Shown piece by piece: positions 35,303 through 43,857 of a stretch of DNA of 50,542 bases (position 1 is its first letter; each line of letters opens with the position of its first letter). The notes beneath the pieces were generated by a model. That model made no database searches, was not told the DNA's origin, and saw nothing but the letters and a program-made list of their open reading frames with translations. The translations under genes and the position numbers were made by a program. Origin of the DNA: Gammaproteobacteria bacterium (GTDB taxonomy: Bacteria > Pseudomonadota > Gammaproteobacteria > Porifericomitales > Porifericomitaceae); the NCBI GenBank assembly GCA_014238615.1, contig JABAAT010000035.1:1-50542 (forward strand). Direction: 5' to 3'.

Positions 35303-36318
35303 GCCGACGTTCCCCGCGCCAACTGCATGGCGAGGCAGTGCAGGGCGCCACCCTGGCGTATCAGCGGTCGGCAGTCAATGGCGCTGCAGAAATGATTGGG
35401 AAAGCTTTCGCGCAGGATGCCCAGGGCGGTGGTGTCGGTGCGCGCCACGCCGTATGCGGGGACCAGAACTTTTTTCTCCAGCACCAGGAAATTTAAATAA
35501 CTGGCCGGTAACGAAGCGGCTTGTTCCCGCAGGTTCGGAATCGGCAGCAGGCGGAGTTCGTAAGGGGCGCCGTCGCTTTTGCGCAGGGAGCGCAGTTCCT
35601 CGCCCAAGGCTGCCAATTCCGCGTAGTCCGGGTGTTCCGAGTCTTCCGCCCCGGCATACAGGATGGTGCCGGGAGCGGCGAAGCGCGCCAGCATGTCCAC
35701 GTGGCGGTGGGTGCTGTCGCCGCTCAGCGCACCGTGTTCCAGCCATATGACCCGCTGACATCCCAGGCGCGTTTTCAGGATTTGTTCCAGAGTGTTGCGT
35801 TCCAGGCCCGGGTTGCGGCAGCCGCCCTGCATGCTTGAGGGGGTGCAGAGTAGCGTGTCCAGTCCGTTGCTTTCGATGGCGCCGCCTTCCAGGGTGAGCG
35901 GCACGCGCTCCAAGGGTGTGTCGCCGAAAGCACCGCCCGCATGCAGCCGGGCCGTGGCCGCGTTACTCTGTGCCGCCGGATGTTGCCCGCCCCATCCGTC
36001 AAAATAGAAATCCAACAGCAGCGGCGCGTCGTCCTGCAAGACGGTGATGGGACCGAAATCACGTATCCAACAATCATCCACGGGGCAGGCGTAAAGCTCC
36101 GCGGCTTCGCCCACCGAGCGCAGGGCCTGTTTCGCGGTGTGCAGTTCCCGGGGCGCACAGGCCACCTGCAACCGTTGCACCTCGGCCGCCTCGCGGGCCA
36201 GGCACAGCCAAGCCTGCCGGGCCGCCTCCAGGTCCGCCCCCCAGGTCCCCTCGGGCCCCGGCCAGCACAGCAGCAGGCTCTCCTGGGGCTCCCACTCGGC
36301 CGGCAGGCGGCGCTTCAC
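35299..36318 (-). CDS. aguA: Agmatine deiminase
   Basis: Deiminates agmatine to N-carbamoylputrescine. The 339-residue guanidino-modifying fold has WEPQESLLLCWPG, VDDCWIRDFGPI, LEGGAIESNG, the catalytic His segment THRHVDMLARF and the nucleophile in GGALHCLAMQ (Cys328). The WIRDFGP and THRHVD spellings diverge slightly from the usual (W)ARDxGP and TxGHID, but all catalytic types remain. It overlaps ygfZ and aguB by four bases each. Confidence 0.94.
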   Translation of the reverse strand: MKRRLPAEWEPQESLLLCWPGPEGTWGADLEAARQAWLCLAREAAEVQRLQVACAPRELHTAKQALRSVGEAAELYACPVDDCWIRDFGPITVLQDDAPLLLDFYFDGWGGQHPAAQSNAATARLHAGGAFGDTPLERVPLTLEGGAIESNGLDTLLCTPSSMQGGCRNPGLERNTLEQILKTRLGCQRVIWLEHGALSGDSTHRHVDMLARFAAPGTILYAGAEDSEHPDYAELAALGEELRSLRKSDGAPYELRLLPIPNLREQAASLPASYLNFLVLEKKVLVPAYGVARTDTTALGILRESFPNHFCSAIDCRPLIRQGGALHCLAMQLARGTSA

Positions 36319-37253
36319 CGTGCCGTGGCGTCGCCGGCGGGTCCCTTGGGAATGGGTTCCTCTATAAACAATTCCTGCTCCAGGATATCCATGGGGTGCA
36401 GACTCTCAGCACCGATTTTTACCACCGCCAGTCCAACCCAGCCTGTTTCGGTGGGGGCGCAATTCAGCATCCGGCCTGCCGCCGTGCCTTCTCCGTCCAA
36501 CAGTTTCCATCCCGATTCCAGGTCTTCCTCACTGCGTACCCGGTACAGGCGGTGTTTCAGGACGCCCTGATGTTGCAGGCGGTTGATGACTTCCTGGCCG
36601 GGGTAGCAACCTTTGTCCAGAGCCATGGCTTTGAATTTCTCCAGGTACAGCATCTGGGGCAGGAATTGTCCGCTGCTCTCGGTACCGATCCAAGGCAAGC
36701 CGGCTTCCACGTCAAGCAGCGCCCATTGCTCTGGGGTCAGGTTGTGAGCCTTGCTGTCCGGCTGCTCCGGGGGGGTTCGGACGGTGATGTCGGGGCCGAT
36801 CGCATAGAGGAAGCGCGGTTCTTCTCCAGAAAACCGCAGCAGCAGTCTCTCGCCTTGCTCCATCCCGGTATAGGGCTGCGTCAGAATGTTTTCAGGTGCA
36901 CCGGCCTGGAAGCGGGTGGGTGGCGGGCCGCCTATCCAGGCGCTCCACTCGTACTCCATGCATTCCAGTTGCACATCAGCGCGCAGCACGTAGGTGGCCA
37001 GGTGCTGCTGCAGAAAGTCGGTCATCTCCGGCGGCGGCAGCAGCATGTAGGAAGTCGCCCCCAGTCTCCACAGGTAGAAGTTGGCGATCACCCGGCCCTG
37101 CACTGAGCAGCTGCAGTTGATTTGTCCCATGCCGGGTTCCAGTTGCCCCAGGTCTCCGGTCAGAATGCGTTGCAGGAAAGCCTCGGCGTCGTTGCCGCTG
37201 ACCTGCAAGGCGCCGACGAAAGGGGCGCGGCGGGAAAGGCCGGTATAGCTCAT
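36315..37253 (-). CDS. ygfZ: tRNA-modifying/iron-sulfur assembly folate-binding protein YgfZ
   Basis: Folate-binding protein of the GcvT-like fold that supports repair or assembly of certain Fe-S enzymes such as MiaB. The hallmark K-G-C-Y-x-G-Q-E motif is present (DKGCYPGQEVINRL; Cys216), with Pro in place of the usual Thr. It has 312 residues, near family size. It sits between sdhE and aguA with four-base overlaps on both sides; the neighbourhood with complex II fits a link to Fe-S or flavin enzyme maturation. Confidence 0.93.
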   Translation of the reverse strand: MSYTGLSRRAPFVGALQVSGNDAEAFLQRILTGDLGQLEPGMGQINCSCSVQGRVIANFYLWRLGATSYMLLPPPEMTDFLQQHLATYVLRADVQLECMEYEWSAWIGGPPPTRFQAGAPENILTQPYTGMEQGERLLLRFSGEEPRFLYAIGPDITVRTPPEQPDSKAHNLTPEQWALLDVEAGLPWIGTESSGQFLPQMLYLEKFKAMALDKGCYPGQEVINRLQHQGVLKHRLYRVRSEEDLESGWKLLDGEGTAAGRMLNCAPTETGWVGLAVVKIGAESLHPMDILEQELFIEEPIPKGPAGDATAR

Positions 37254-37570
37254 TGGGAATCACTCTCCGGAGACTGCGAGGCGCCGCACAGTCGGCTCAG
37301 AATGAGTTGAAATTCCGGACAGGGTGGAACGGAACGCCGCATCAACCAATCCATGATCTCAGGGTCGGAATATTCTAGCAATTCGGCAAAGCGCTGTTGC
37401 CCGGCTTCGTCTAAACCGTGATAGGACTCCCTCAGAAAGGCCTGCAGCAGCAAATCCAGCTCGCGTGTGCCGCGGCGGCAGCGCCAGCGCAGGCGCGAGT
37501 GGATTTTCGGGAGGACGTGGGTGGAGTCGTCCTTGAAGGGAGAAGCGGCGTTGTGACTCGTCATGGCCAT
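37250..37570 (-). CDS. sdhE: FAD assembly factor SdhE
   Basis: Small protein that promotes covalent flavinylation of SdhA. The RGxxE motif is clear (RRGTRELDLLLQAFL), followed by YSDPEIMDWLMRR, diagnostic for the family. I chose the ATG at 37570 (106 residues); a TTG at 37576 and an ATG at 37564 are also in frame, and no strong ribosome site separates them. It lies 58 bases after sdhB, so it is probably co-transcribed with its client. Its usual partner gene ygfX is on the other side of the sdh operon. Confidence 0.93.
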   Translation of the reverse strand: MAMTSHNAASPFKDDSTHVLPKIHSRLRWRCRRGTRELDLLLQAFLRESYHGLDEAGQQRFAELLEYSDPEIMDWLMRRSVPPCPEFQLILSRLCGASQSPESDSQ

Positions 37571-37628
37571 GCTCAAGGCGTCCAGTGAAGATCTGGAGTA
37601 GGGTGTGATGCTGTTACGGCGGCGGTTT

Positions 37629-38408
37629 TTACAAGGTGCGATTGACCATCAGTTGCTTGATTTCGGCGATGGCCCGTGCGGGGTTTAGCTGCTTGGGACA
37701 GGTGCTGGTGCAGTTCATGATGGTATGACAGCGAAACAGGCGAAAGGGGTCTTCCAGGTCATCCAGGCGCTCGCCGGTGTTTTCATCACGGCTGTCAACG
37801 ATCCAGCGATAAGCCTGCAGCAACGTCGCCGGTCCCAGGTAGCGGTCTTCGTTCCACCAATAGCTGGGACAGCTGGTGGAGCAGCAGGCGCAAAGGATGC
37901 ATTCATAAAGGCCGTCCAGGCGTTCCCGTTCCTCCGGAGACTGCAGGCGCTCGCGATCCGGCGGCGCCGGGGTGTGAGTCTGCAGCCAGGGTTTGATCGA
38001 TGTGTACTGGGCGTAGAAGTGCGTCATATCCGGCACCAGGTCCTTAATCACCGGCAGGTGGGGCAGAGGGTAGATGCGAATTTCCTCGGGGCATTCCTGG
38101 ATGGTCCTGATGCAGGCCAGGGTATTCGTGGCATCAATGTTCATGGCGCAGGAGCCGCATATGCCCTCCCGGCAGGAACGCCGAAAGGTGAGGGTGGAAT
38201 CAATGCGGTTCTTGATGTAGATCAGCGCGTCCAGGACCATGGGGCCGCAGGCGTCCACGGGGATCTCGAAGGTGTCCAGGCGCGCGGTGTCGCCTTCGTC
38301 CTGGTTCCAGCGGTACACGATGAAGCGTTTCTTATGCTTGGCGCCGTCCGCCGCACAGACGGTTTTCCCGGGCCCGATCTTGATTTTATGGGGTAGTTGG
38401 GATGCCAT
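37629..38408 (-). CDS. sdhB: Succinate dehydrogenase iron-sulfur subunit
   Basis: Carries the 2Fe-2S, 4Fe-4S and 3Fe-4S clusters of complex II from FAD to quinone. The 259-residue protein has [30 protein letters not shown] and [17 protein letters not shown], covering all cluster ligands. The N-terminal extension is about 20 residues longer than in E. coli (238), with Lys-rich [11 protein letters not shown]. It lies nine bases after sdhA. Confidence 0.97.
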   Translation of the reverse strand: MASQLPHKIKIGPGKTVCAADGAKHKKRFIVYRWNQDEGDTARLDTFEIPVDACGPMVLDALIYIKNRIDSTLTFRRSCREGICGSCAMNIDATNTLACIRTIQECPEEIRIYPLPHLPVIKDLVPDMTHFYAQYTSIKPWLQTHTPAPPDRERLQSPEERERLDGLYECILCACCSTSCPSYWWNEDRYLGPATLLQAYRWIVDSRDENTGERLDDLEDPFRLFRCHTIMNCTSTCPKQLNPARAIAEIKQLMVNRTL

Positions 38409-38417
38409 GACAATTGC

Positions 38418-40199
38418 TCAGTATACCCGCTTTCCGGGGGGGATGCTGTCTATTTCAGCGGGTTGCAACTGCACCGGGCGGTAGGCGAAACGCGTTCGGC
38501 CGCTCTCCGGATCAATCCAGCACAGGGTATGCTTCAACCAGTCTTGGTCATCGCGCTTCGGGTGGTCCTCGCGAGCGTGTGCCCCGCGGCTTTCGGTGCG
38601 GTTGTCCGCCGAGTGGATGCTGACCATGGCGCAGGCCAGCAGGTTCCCCAGTTCCCAGCTTTCCACCAGGTCCGTGTTCCAGACCAGGGAGCGATCCGTG
38701 AGCTTGATGTCATCCATATTCTCCCAGAGCCGGCGCAGTTTCTCAATGCCTTCCCGCAGGATCTCCCGGTTGCGGAAGACAGCGGCGTTCTGCTGCATGA
38801 TCTTCTGCATTTCCCGGCGCAGCTCGGCGGTGGATATTTCTCCCGAGGCGTTGCGCAGCTTGTCAAATTTTTCCAGGATGGGGTCCAGGAGGCCCTTGGG
38901 CATGGCCTTGTGGGGGGCGCCGGGGCGTAACCGCGCCGCGCAGTGTTCAGCGGCGGCGCGCCCGAACACGATGAGGTCAAGCAGCGAGTTCGATCCGAGA
39001 CGGTTGGCACCGTGCACGGAGACGCAGGCCGCCTCGCCGATGGCATACAGTCCGGGCACCACCCGCATGCCGTTTTCAGCATGGGTCAGAACCTGGCCGT
39101 GCAGATCGGTGGGTACGCCACCCATGTTGTAGTGCACGGTGGGTTGCACCGGGATCGGCTCCCGGATCACGTCCACCCCGGCGAAGATGCGCGCGGTCTC
39201 GGAGATGCCGGGCAGGCGTTTCTCAATGAGTTCCGCGTCCAGGTGTTCAAGGTGCAGGTGTACGTAGTCTTTCTCGGGACCCAGTCCGCGGCCTTCGCGC
39301 ACCTCCATGGTGATGGCGCGGCTGACCACGTCGCGCGAGGCCAGGTCCCTGGCGCTGGGTGCGTAGCGTTCCATGAAATGTTCCCCCGAGGAGTTGCTCA
39401 GGTAGCCGCCCTCGCCGCGCGCGCCTTCGGTGATCAGGCAACCGGCTCCGTAGATACCGGTGGGATGGAATTGGATGAATTCCATATCCTGCAGGGGCAA
39501 CCCGGCGCGCGCCGCCATGCCGGCGCCGTCTCCGGTACAGGTGTGAGCGGAGGTACAAGAGAAATAAGTACGTCCGTAACCGCCGGTGGCGAGCACCACC
39601 GTGTGCGCGAGCAAACAGTGCAGGCTGCCGTCGTCCAGGTTCCAGGCAAGTACACCGCGGCAATTTCCCTCCTCGTCCATGAGCAGGTCCAGGGCGAAGT
39701 ATTCCACGAGAAAGTGAGCCTGGTGGCGCAGCGACTGCTGGTAGAGAGTGTGCAGGATGGCGTGGCCGGTGCGATCGGCGGCGGCACAGGTGCGTTGCGC
39801 GGTACCCTTGCCGAAGTGGGTGCTCATACCGCCGAAGGAACGCTGGTAGATGCGCCCGTCCTCGGTGCGCGAGAAGGGGACGCCCTGGTGTTCCAGCTCC
39901 AGCACGCAGGACATGGCTTCACGGCACATGTATTCAATGGCGTCCTGATCGCCCAGCCAGTCGGAGCCCTTGACGGTGTCGTACATGTGCCAGCGCCAGT
40001 CGTCCTCGCCCATGTTGCCGAGGGCGGCGCTCATACCGCCCTGGGCCGCTACCGTATGGCTGCGGGTGGGGAAAACCTTGGTGACGCAGGCGGTCTTCAG
40101 GCCTTTGAGCGCCATTCCCATGGTGGCGCGCAGGCCGGCGCCGCCGGCGCCGATGACCACGACGTCATACCTGTGCTCCACGATGGGATAAGCGGTCAT
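38418..40199 (-). CDS. sdhA: Succinate dehydrogenase flavoprotein subunit
   Basis: Oxidises succinate to fumarate at covalently bound FAD. The 593-residue protein has the dinucleotide motif [11 protein letters not shown], the flavin-linking His in [11 protein letters not shown] (His48), [21 protein letters not shown] (first part), and the capping and C-terminal helical domains ([19 protein letters not shown], first part). It follows sdhD by ten bases. The assembly factor SdhE encoded downstream should act on His48. Confidence 0.97.
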   Translation of the reverse strand: MTAYPIVEHRYDVVVIGAGGAGLRATMGMALKGLKTACVTKVFPTRSHTVAAQGGMSAALGNMGEDDWRWHMYDTVKGSDWLGDQDAIEYMCREAMSCVLELEHQGVPFSRTEDGRIYQRSFGGMSTHFGKGTAQRTCAAADRTGHAILHTLYQQSLRHQAHFLVEYFALDLLMDEEGNCRGVLAWNLDDGSLHCLLAHTVVLATGGYGRTYFSCTSAHTCTGDGAGMAARAGLPLQDMEFIQFHPTGIYGAGCLITEGARGEGGYLSNSSGEHFMERYAPSARDLASRDVVSRAITMEVREGRGLGPEKDYVHLHLEHLDAELIEKRLPGISETARIFAGVDVIREPIPVQPTVHYNMGGVPTDLHGQVLTHAENGMRVVPGLYAIGEAACVSVHGANRLGSNSLLDLIVFGRAAAEHCAARLRPGAPHKAMPKGLLDPILEKFDKLRNASGEISTAELRREMQKIMQQNAAVFRNREILREGIEKLRRLWENMDDIKLTDRSLVWNTDLVESWELGNLLACAMVSIHSADNRTESRGAHAREDHPKRDDQDWLKHTLCWIDPESGRTRFAYRPVQLQPAEIDSIPPGKRVY

Positions 40200-40209
40200 G
40201 GAGCGTCGC

Positions 40210-40593
40210 TCAGCCGGTGACGGCGATCTTCAGCACCGCGATCAGGGTGGCGATGGCGATGAAGAAGCTGATGAGATACAGGAATACGATGCATGTGATT
40301 TTTTCCCAACCTTCCTCGGCATAGTCCTCGATGATGACCTGCACCCCTAAATGTCCGTGGTAGTAGAGACTCATGGTGAACATCAGCATGAGCGTGGATA
40401 CCACGGGCCTGCGCAGCCAGGCCAATACCTCCTGGTGTTCCAGGCTCTCCAGGCCGCAGAGCGTGAGCAGGAACCAGATGCTCAGGGGCAGCAGGGCAAC
40501 GGCGGTGAGCCGCTGCCATATCCAATGCCGGGTGGCGTCATGTCCCACGGCGCCCAGGCCGCGCGCCCGGCCCAGCGCTGACTTCAGGCTCAC
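40210..40593 (-). CDS. sdhD: Succinate dehydrogenase membrane anchor subunit
   Basis: One of two heme-b membrane anchors of complex II. The 127-residue protein has [19 protein letters not shown], three membrane helices and [15 protein letters not shown] with the conserved His. The frame is open to 40740, but the GTG at 40593 overlaps the sdhC stop (GTGA) and gives the family length. Confidence 0.94.
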   Translation of the reverse strand: MSLKSALGRARGLGAVGHDATRHWIWQRLTAVALLPLSIWFLLTLCGLESLEHQEVLAWLRRPVVSTLMLMFTMSLYYHGHLGVQVIIEDYAEEGWEKITCIVFLYLISFFIAIATLIAVLKIAVTG

Positions 40594-40985
40594 GCGCGGG
40601 CCGCCCCGGAATAAAACAACAGCAGGTAGAGTACGCCCAGCACCAAGGTGGCGGCCAGCACGGCGGCGCCGGAGCGGTAAACGGCCGGCAGCGAAAAACC
40701 CAGGCCGGCGTCCCAGCACAGGTGGCGGATGCCGTTGCACAGGTGGTAGAGCAGGGCGAACAACAGCAGGATCAGCAGGTTTTCACCGTACCAAGACTGC
40801 ATGTGCAGCTGCAGGCGCCCGTAAACCTCAGGCCCGGAGGCCAGGGCCAGCAGCCACAAACCCAAGGCGATACCGCCCAAAAACAACACGAAGCCGCTGA
40901 TGCGGTGCAGGATCGATAGCACCGAGGTCAGTTGCGGTTTGTAGATGGTCAGGTGTGGTGACAGCGGCCGGGCGTGTTTTACCAT
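40590..40985 (-). CDS. sdhC: Succinate dehydrogenase cytochrome b556 subunit
   Basis: Heme-binding membrane anchor with the quinone-site start RPLSPHLTIYKPQLTS and SILHRISG, and the axial heme ligand region YHLCNGIRHLCWDAG. Three helices, 131 residues. An AAGGAG lies only two or three bases from the ATG, closer than ideal. It is the first gene of sdhCDAB-sdhE-ygfZ-aguAB, transcribed from the 495-base divergent region. Confidence 0.95.
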   Translation of the reverse strand: MVKHARPLSPHLTIYKPQLTSVLSILHRISGFVLFLGGIALGLWLLALASGPEVYGRLQLHMQSWYGENLLILLLFALLYHLCNGIRHLCWDAGLGFSLPAVYRSGAAVLAATLVLGVLYLLLFYSGAARA

Positions 40986-41480
40986 GACTCCTTCAACGAT
41001 TCTTCCAGGCGGCGGGTGCGGGCGGTTTCACCTGCACTGCTTTGGGTGAGGGGCCGAGTGGGCGGCCGCGGCTGCTCAGAAGTCAATGCAGCGCCCTTTA
41101 CCTTTACGTTCCCAATCCCCGTAGCGGCATGGATCGATCCCCTGGGGGCCGTTGTGCCCGCGCTGCTGAGCAGGGTGGATCCCGGCTGTTTCGGCCCCCG
41201 TTTCGGTGGCTGCTTCGGTGCCCGTTTCGGGGGCTGTCCGGGGGGCTGTCGTGTGCGGCGGGCGTCCATGCGGAACCGCTTGCTCTTGCTCCTGCCCTGC
41301 TTTCCGTGGATAATTCTCAGCAGACCGAAGCACCGTACGCGGATTCAATTTTTCGCGGTTGGACATGACCCGGTTATTATCCGGCAGAGTATAAGCCGAT
41401 GCAAGCGCTGGCGGCGAATTGCAGGCGTTCGGGGTGTGGCGGTGGCGCTTATTGGACATCAAAACACGGAGGTTTTTTTG
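40986..41480. promoter_or_regulatory. Divergent sdhC/ygfX control region
   Basis: This 495-base stretch holds no gene I can support. A TATACT hexamer on the minus strand (41388-41393) could be the sdhC -10, though no good -35 is spaced to it, and a leader of about 400 bases would follow. Two copies of CCCGTTTCGG (41197-41206 and 41221-41230) lie 24 bases apart in an imperfect G/C-rich repeat. The open frames here are low-complexity (Pro/Lys/Arg/Thr/Glu). Confidence 0.35.
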
Positions 41481-42053
41481 TTGCGGCAAATGGAGTTCGG
41501 CGGCGGGATTCTACGCCTGCCTTTGTCTGCATCGTCCGGTTTGCGCTTCAGTAGCCTGTTGCTGCGGTTCGGCCTGTTACCCACCGCGTTGCTGCTCAAG
41601 CCCCCTTTTCAGTGGCTGCTGGCGGGGTTGGCCTTGCTGTTGCTGCTTGGAGAGTACCGTCGGCGCAGCGCCCCTTTTGTCGCCCTGGAAGTCCAGGATC
41701 GCGCACACTGCTGGCTGCTGGATGCCGCTGGACACCGTTTGCCTGCGCGCCTGTTACCCGGCTCCTGCCTGCATCCCCGCCTGACAACGCTGTATCTGCG
41801 TTATGCCGGCGGCCTGCACACGGTGTTTTTGCCACCCGCTCCGGGGGCGGTTGCCCTGCATCGCCGGCTCCGCGTGCGGCTGGGCCTTTCCGTTTCAGCG
41901 GCCGCTGCGGCGGCTCTGGTTATAGATCCGCCAGGCCAGCCAAAGCTTGCGCACGGGACCGGGCACGGTGTGAGCCTGGGCCCGCTCCGGGTCAGCCGCG
42001 GCAGGCTTCAAACAAGTGGTTTCTGCCAGCCGGGCCATGATCAGGCCAGGTAG
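41481..42053 (+). CDS. ygfX: YgfX-like membrane protein (CptA family)
   Basis: Small inner-membrane protein; in E. coli YgfX (CptA) shares an operon with sdhE and has been described as a toxin acting on MreB and FtsZ. The pattern fits: a two-helix hairpin (LLLRFGLLPTALLL and FQWLLAGLALLLLLGEYRRR), then WLLDAAGHRLPARLLPGS and the closing HRRLRVRLGL. I place the start at TTG 41481, eight bases after GGAGG; an ATG at 41490 is the alternative. The 190 residues exceed the usual 135-150 because about 50 low-complexity residues follow the family core and run antisense over the end of the next gene. Confidence 0.7.
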   Translation: MRQMEFGGGILRLPLSASSGLRFSSLLLRFGLLPTALLLKPPFQWLLAGLALLLLLGEYRRRSAPFVALEVQDRAHCWLLDAAGHRLPARLLPGSCLHPRLTTLYLRYAGGLHTVFLPPAPGAVALHRRLRVRLGLSVSAAAAAALVIDPPGQPKLAHGTGHGVSLGPLRVSRGRLQTSGFCQPGHDQAR

Positions 42054-42677
42054 TTGTCTCCGGCGCTCCGTGGCCGGCACACGCAGGCGCGCTTCCCGCA
42101 AATCCCGCGCCAATTCCTTCAGCCGCCCATGCTCCGGTCGCGAGCGGCCGCCCGGCAGCACCAGGATGATTTCATAACAGGTCAGCAGCCGCGCCAGCTT
42201 TTCCAGCCCGGGGCTGACGAGAGGGGGGGCCGTGGTATGCGCGGCCGATTCGCTCAGCCAGTGGGCGCACCGCGCCGCGTCCGGCGGCAGGGGCGCTGGA
42301 GCCGCCAATTCTTTTTCGCAGGCCACGGCCAGCTGCAGCAGTTGTTCCCAGGCGGCCGCTTGCACCGCCAGCATCTTCTGCAATTCCCGCGCGACCGGGT
42401 GCCCGGCCTCCCCGAGACGCGCCCGCGCCAGTTCCGTTTGCCACCACTGCAGCTTGAGCCGGGCCACGCCGGGGTCTTTTTGCAGCCCTGGTATTTCCCC
42501 CACTTCCAAGGCGTAGGCATGCAGGGCGTGGAGCAGGCGTTTGCGCCGCACCGTCTCAAAGAGCAGCGCATAATACAGGTTGGAGCCGAGCGGCGCGCAG
42601 CGGGCGCGACAGTAGGCCGCATCGCTCGGGGCAGGGGCAGCGGGGGAAGGCACCCGGGGCATTGTGAACCTTGTCAC
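41895..42677 (-). CDS. Squalene/phytoene synthase-family protein, probably non-catalytic
   Basis: The 260-residue protein has the fold signatures of the SQS/PSY family: a start like APLGSNLYYALLFETVRRKR, LHALHAYALEVGEIPG, and DPGVARLKLQWWQTELARA. The Asp-rich motifs (DxxxD) that hold the diphosphate-bound magnesium in true synthases are not apparent; the first position reads EVGEI. This resembles the NDUFAF6-type branch, proteins linked to respiratory complex assembly. It overlaps ubiG by four bases, so quinone or respiratory function is a reasonable inference. It overlaps ygfX tail to tail by 159 bases. Confidence 0.75.
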   Translation of the reverse strand: MTRFTMPRVPSPAAPAPSDAAYCRARCAPLGSNLYYALLFETVRRKRLLHALHAYALEVGEIPGLQKDPGVARLKLQWWQTELARARLGEAGHPVARELQKMLAVQAAAWEQLLQLAVACEKELAAPAPLPPDAARCAHWLSESAAHTTAPPLVSPGLEKLARLLTCYEIILVLPGGRSRPEHGRLKELARDLREARLRVPATERRRQLPGLIMARLAETTCLKPAAADPERAQAHTVPGPVRKLWLAWRIYNQSRRSGR

Positions 42678-43390
42678 GGTGGATTCCGCGGATGGACAAA
42701 CTCCCTGCCGTGCTCGTGGGCCGGGCGCCGTGCCGCGAGCAGGTAGTTGACCCCGGGGCGCCGGGTCAGGAAAGCACGCTGCAGGCCGGGTAGGTAGAGC
42801 AGGCCGCGCAGTTCCAATACCTCCAGGTTTGCCGCGCGCACCATTGCCGCCAGCTCTTCCGGGCGCAGCAGGGATACGTAATCATGCGTACCGGGCGGCA
42901 GCACACGCAACAGGTATTCCGCTCCCAGGATCGCCAGCAGCCAGGAGGTCGGACTGCGATCCAGGGTGCTGCAAACGAGTTCGCCGCCGGGGCGCAGCAG
43001 GGCCGTGCAGGCGCGTACCTCCGTCGCCGGATCGGCGCAGTGCTCAAGCATTTCCATGCAGGTGACCAGCTCGTAGTCGGTGGTTTCCCGCGCGGCGTGG
43101 TCGGCGAGAGAGCGACAGTGGTAGTCGATCTCAAGCCCGGAACGCCGGGCGTGGTCGCGCGCCGCCTGGATCGCCTCCGGCGCCGTGTCCAGGCCGGTCA
43201 CCCGCGCCCCGCGCCGGGCCATGGCCTCGGCCAGGATGCCTCCCCCACAACCAGCGTCCAGCACCGAAAGGCCGCGCAGCGGCGCTCGGGACTCAAGATA
43301 GGCCAGGCGCGCCGGGTTGATGGCTGCCAGGCTTGTATAGGCGCCGCCCGGCTCCCACCAAGCGGCTGCACCCAGGTTGAAATCCGTCAT
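42674..43390 (-). CDS. ubiG: Ubiquinone biosynthesis O-methyltransferase
   Basis: SAM-dependent enzyme for both O-methylations in ubiquinone synthesis. The 238-residue class I methyltransferase has FNLGAAAWWEPGGAY at the N-terminus, motif I VLDAGCGGGILAEAMARRG, ITGLD-like VTGLDTAPEAI, the post-II segment VTCMEMLEHCADP and GTHDYVSLLRPEEL, the last typical of UbiG. A short tail of about 20 residues after the core (HEHGREFVHPRNPP) is unusual. It stands 102 bases after the SHOCT gene; that gap holds two copies of GCCTTGAGCCTG (43449-43460, 43464-43475). Confidence 0.94.
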   Translation of the reverse strand: MTDFNLGAAAWWEPGGAYTSLAAINPARLAYLESRAPLRGLSVLDAGCGGGILAEAMARRGARVTGLDTAPEAIQAARDHARRSGLEIDYHCRSLADHAARETTDYELVTCMEMLEHCADPATEVRACTALLRPGGELVCSTLDRSPTSWLLAILGAEYLLRVLPPGTHDYVSLLRPEELAAMVRAANLEVLELRGLLYLPGLQRAFLTRRPGVNYLLAARRPAHEHGREFVHPRNPP

Positions 43391-43492
43391 GGGTGGGGAT
43401 GTTGGTGCCTGGCCTTCCAGGGCTTGAAGCCTTGAGAGTGCGTCACTTGCCTTGAGCCTGCCTGCCTTGAGCCTGAACTGACCGGGATTGAT

Positions 43493-43846
43493 TCAGAAGA
43501 GCAACGCCGTGCCCCCGCTGAGCAACACCAGCAGCAGCAAGACCGCGCCCCGACAGTACAGCGTCCGGTGCCGTTGCCGTGCCGCGAAGGCTGCTCCCTG
43601 CTGCTTGAACATGCGTAGTTGGCTGGCGGCGTCGGCCCGGCGCCGTCGCAGTTCGTTGCATGTCACGGTGCTGTTCTCGGAACTTTCCAGGTAAGGGTAG
43701 ATTTGCTCAGGCAGGGACCGGGCGCTGCTCAGAACGGCCGTCAGCAGGGCACGGCGCCGCTCGAGATATTCTTCTTTGGATAACAGGCCCTGGGTGTACA
43801 GAAGGTTTAGCTGGTAAAGGGAGGATTCGCTCGCTGGGCATGGCAT
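43493..43846 (-). CDS. Small SHOCT-type tail-anchored membrane protein
   Basis: An unnamed protein of 117 residues. Its N-terminus reads LYQLNLLYTQGLLSKEEYLERR, a good match to the SHOCT motif (a short helical hairpin found in oligomeric bacterial proteins). It ends in a single hydrophobic helix (RGAVLLLLVLLSGGTALLF), so it is probably tail-anchored in the inner membrane. The ATG at 43846 has AAGGA seven bases upstream; a TTG at 43861 overlaps the kinase stop and has GGAGG four bases before it. Either way it is translated right after the kinase and is probably its partner. Confidence 0.75.
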   Translation of the reverse strand: MPCPASESSLYQLNLLYTQGLLSKEEYLERRRALLTAVLSSARSLPEQIYPYLESSENSTVTCNELRRRRADAASQLRMFKQQGAAFAARQRHRTLYCRGAVLLLLVLLSGGTALLF

Positions 43847-43857
43847 CGACCGATCCT

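Noticed and set aside
40979-41269. A Pro/Lys-rich minus-strand frame ending inside the sdhC start
   Set aside because: The overlap with sdhC resembles coupling, but the peptide is low-complexity with repeats of PPKR(A/G)PKQ from the G/C repeat, and no ribosome site is present.
41076-41489. A 137-residue minus-strand frame upstream of sdhC
   Set aside because: It runs across the ygfX ribosome site and promoter-like hexamers and has no family resemblance.
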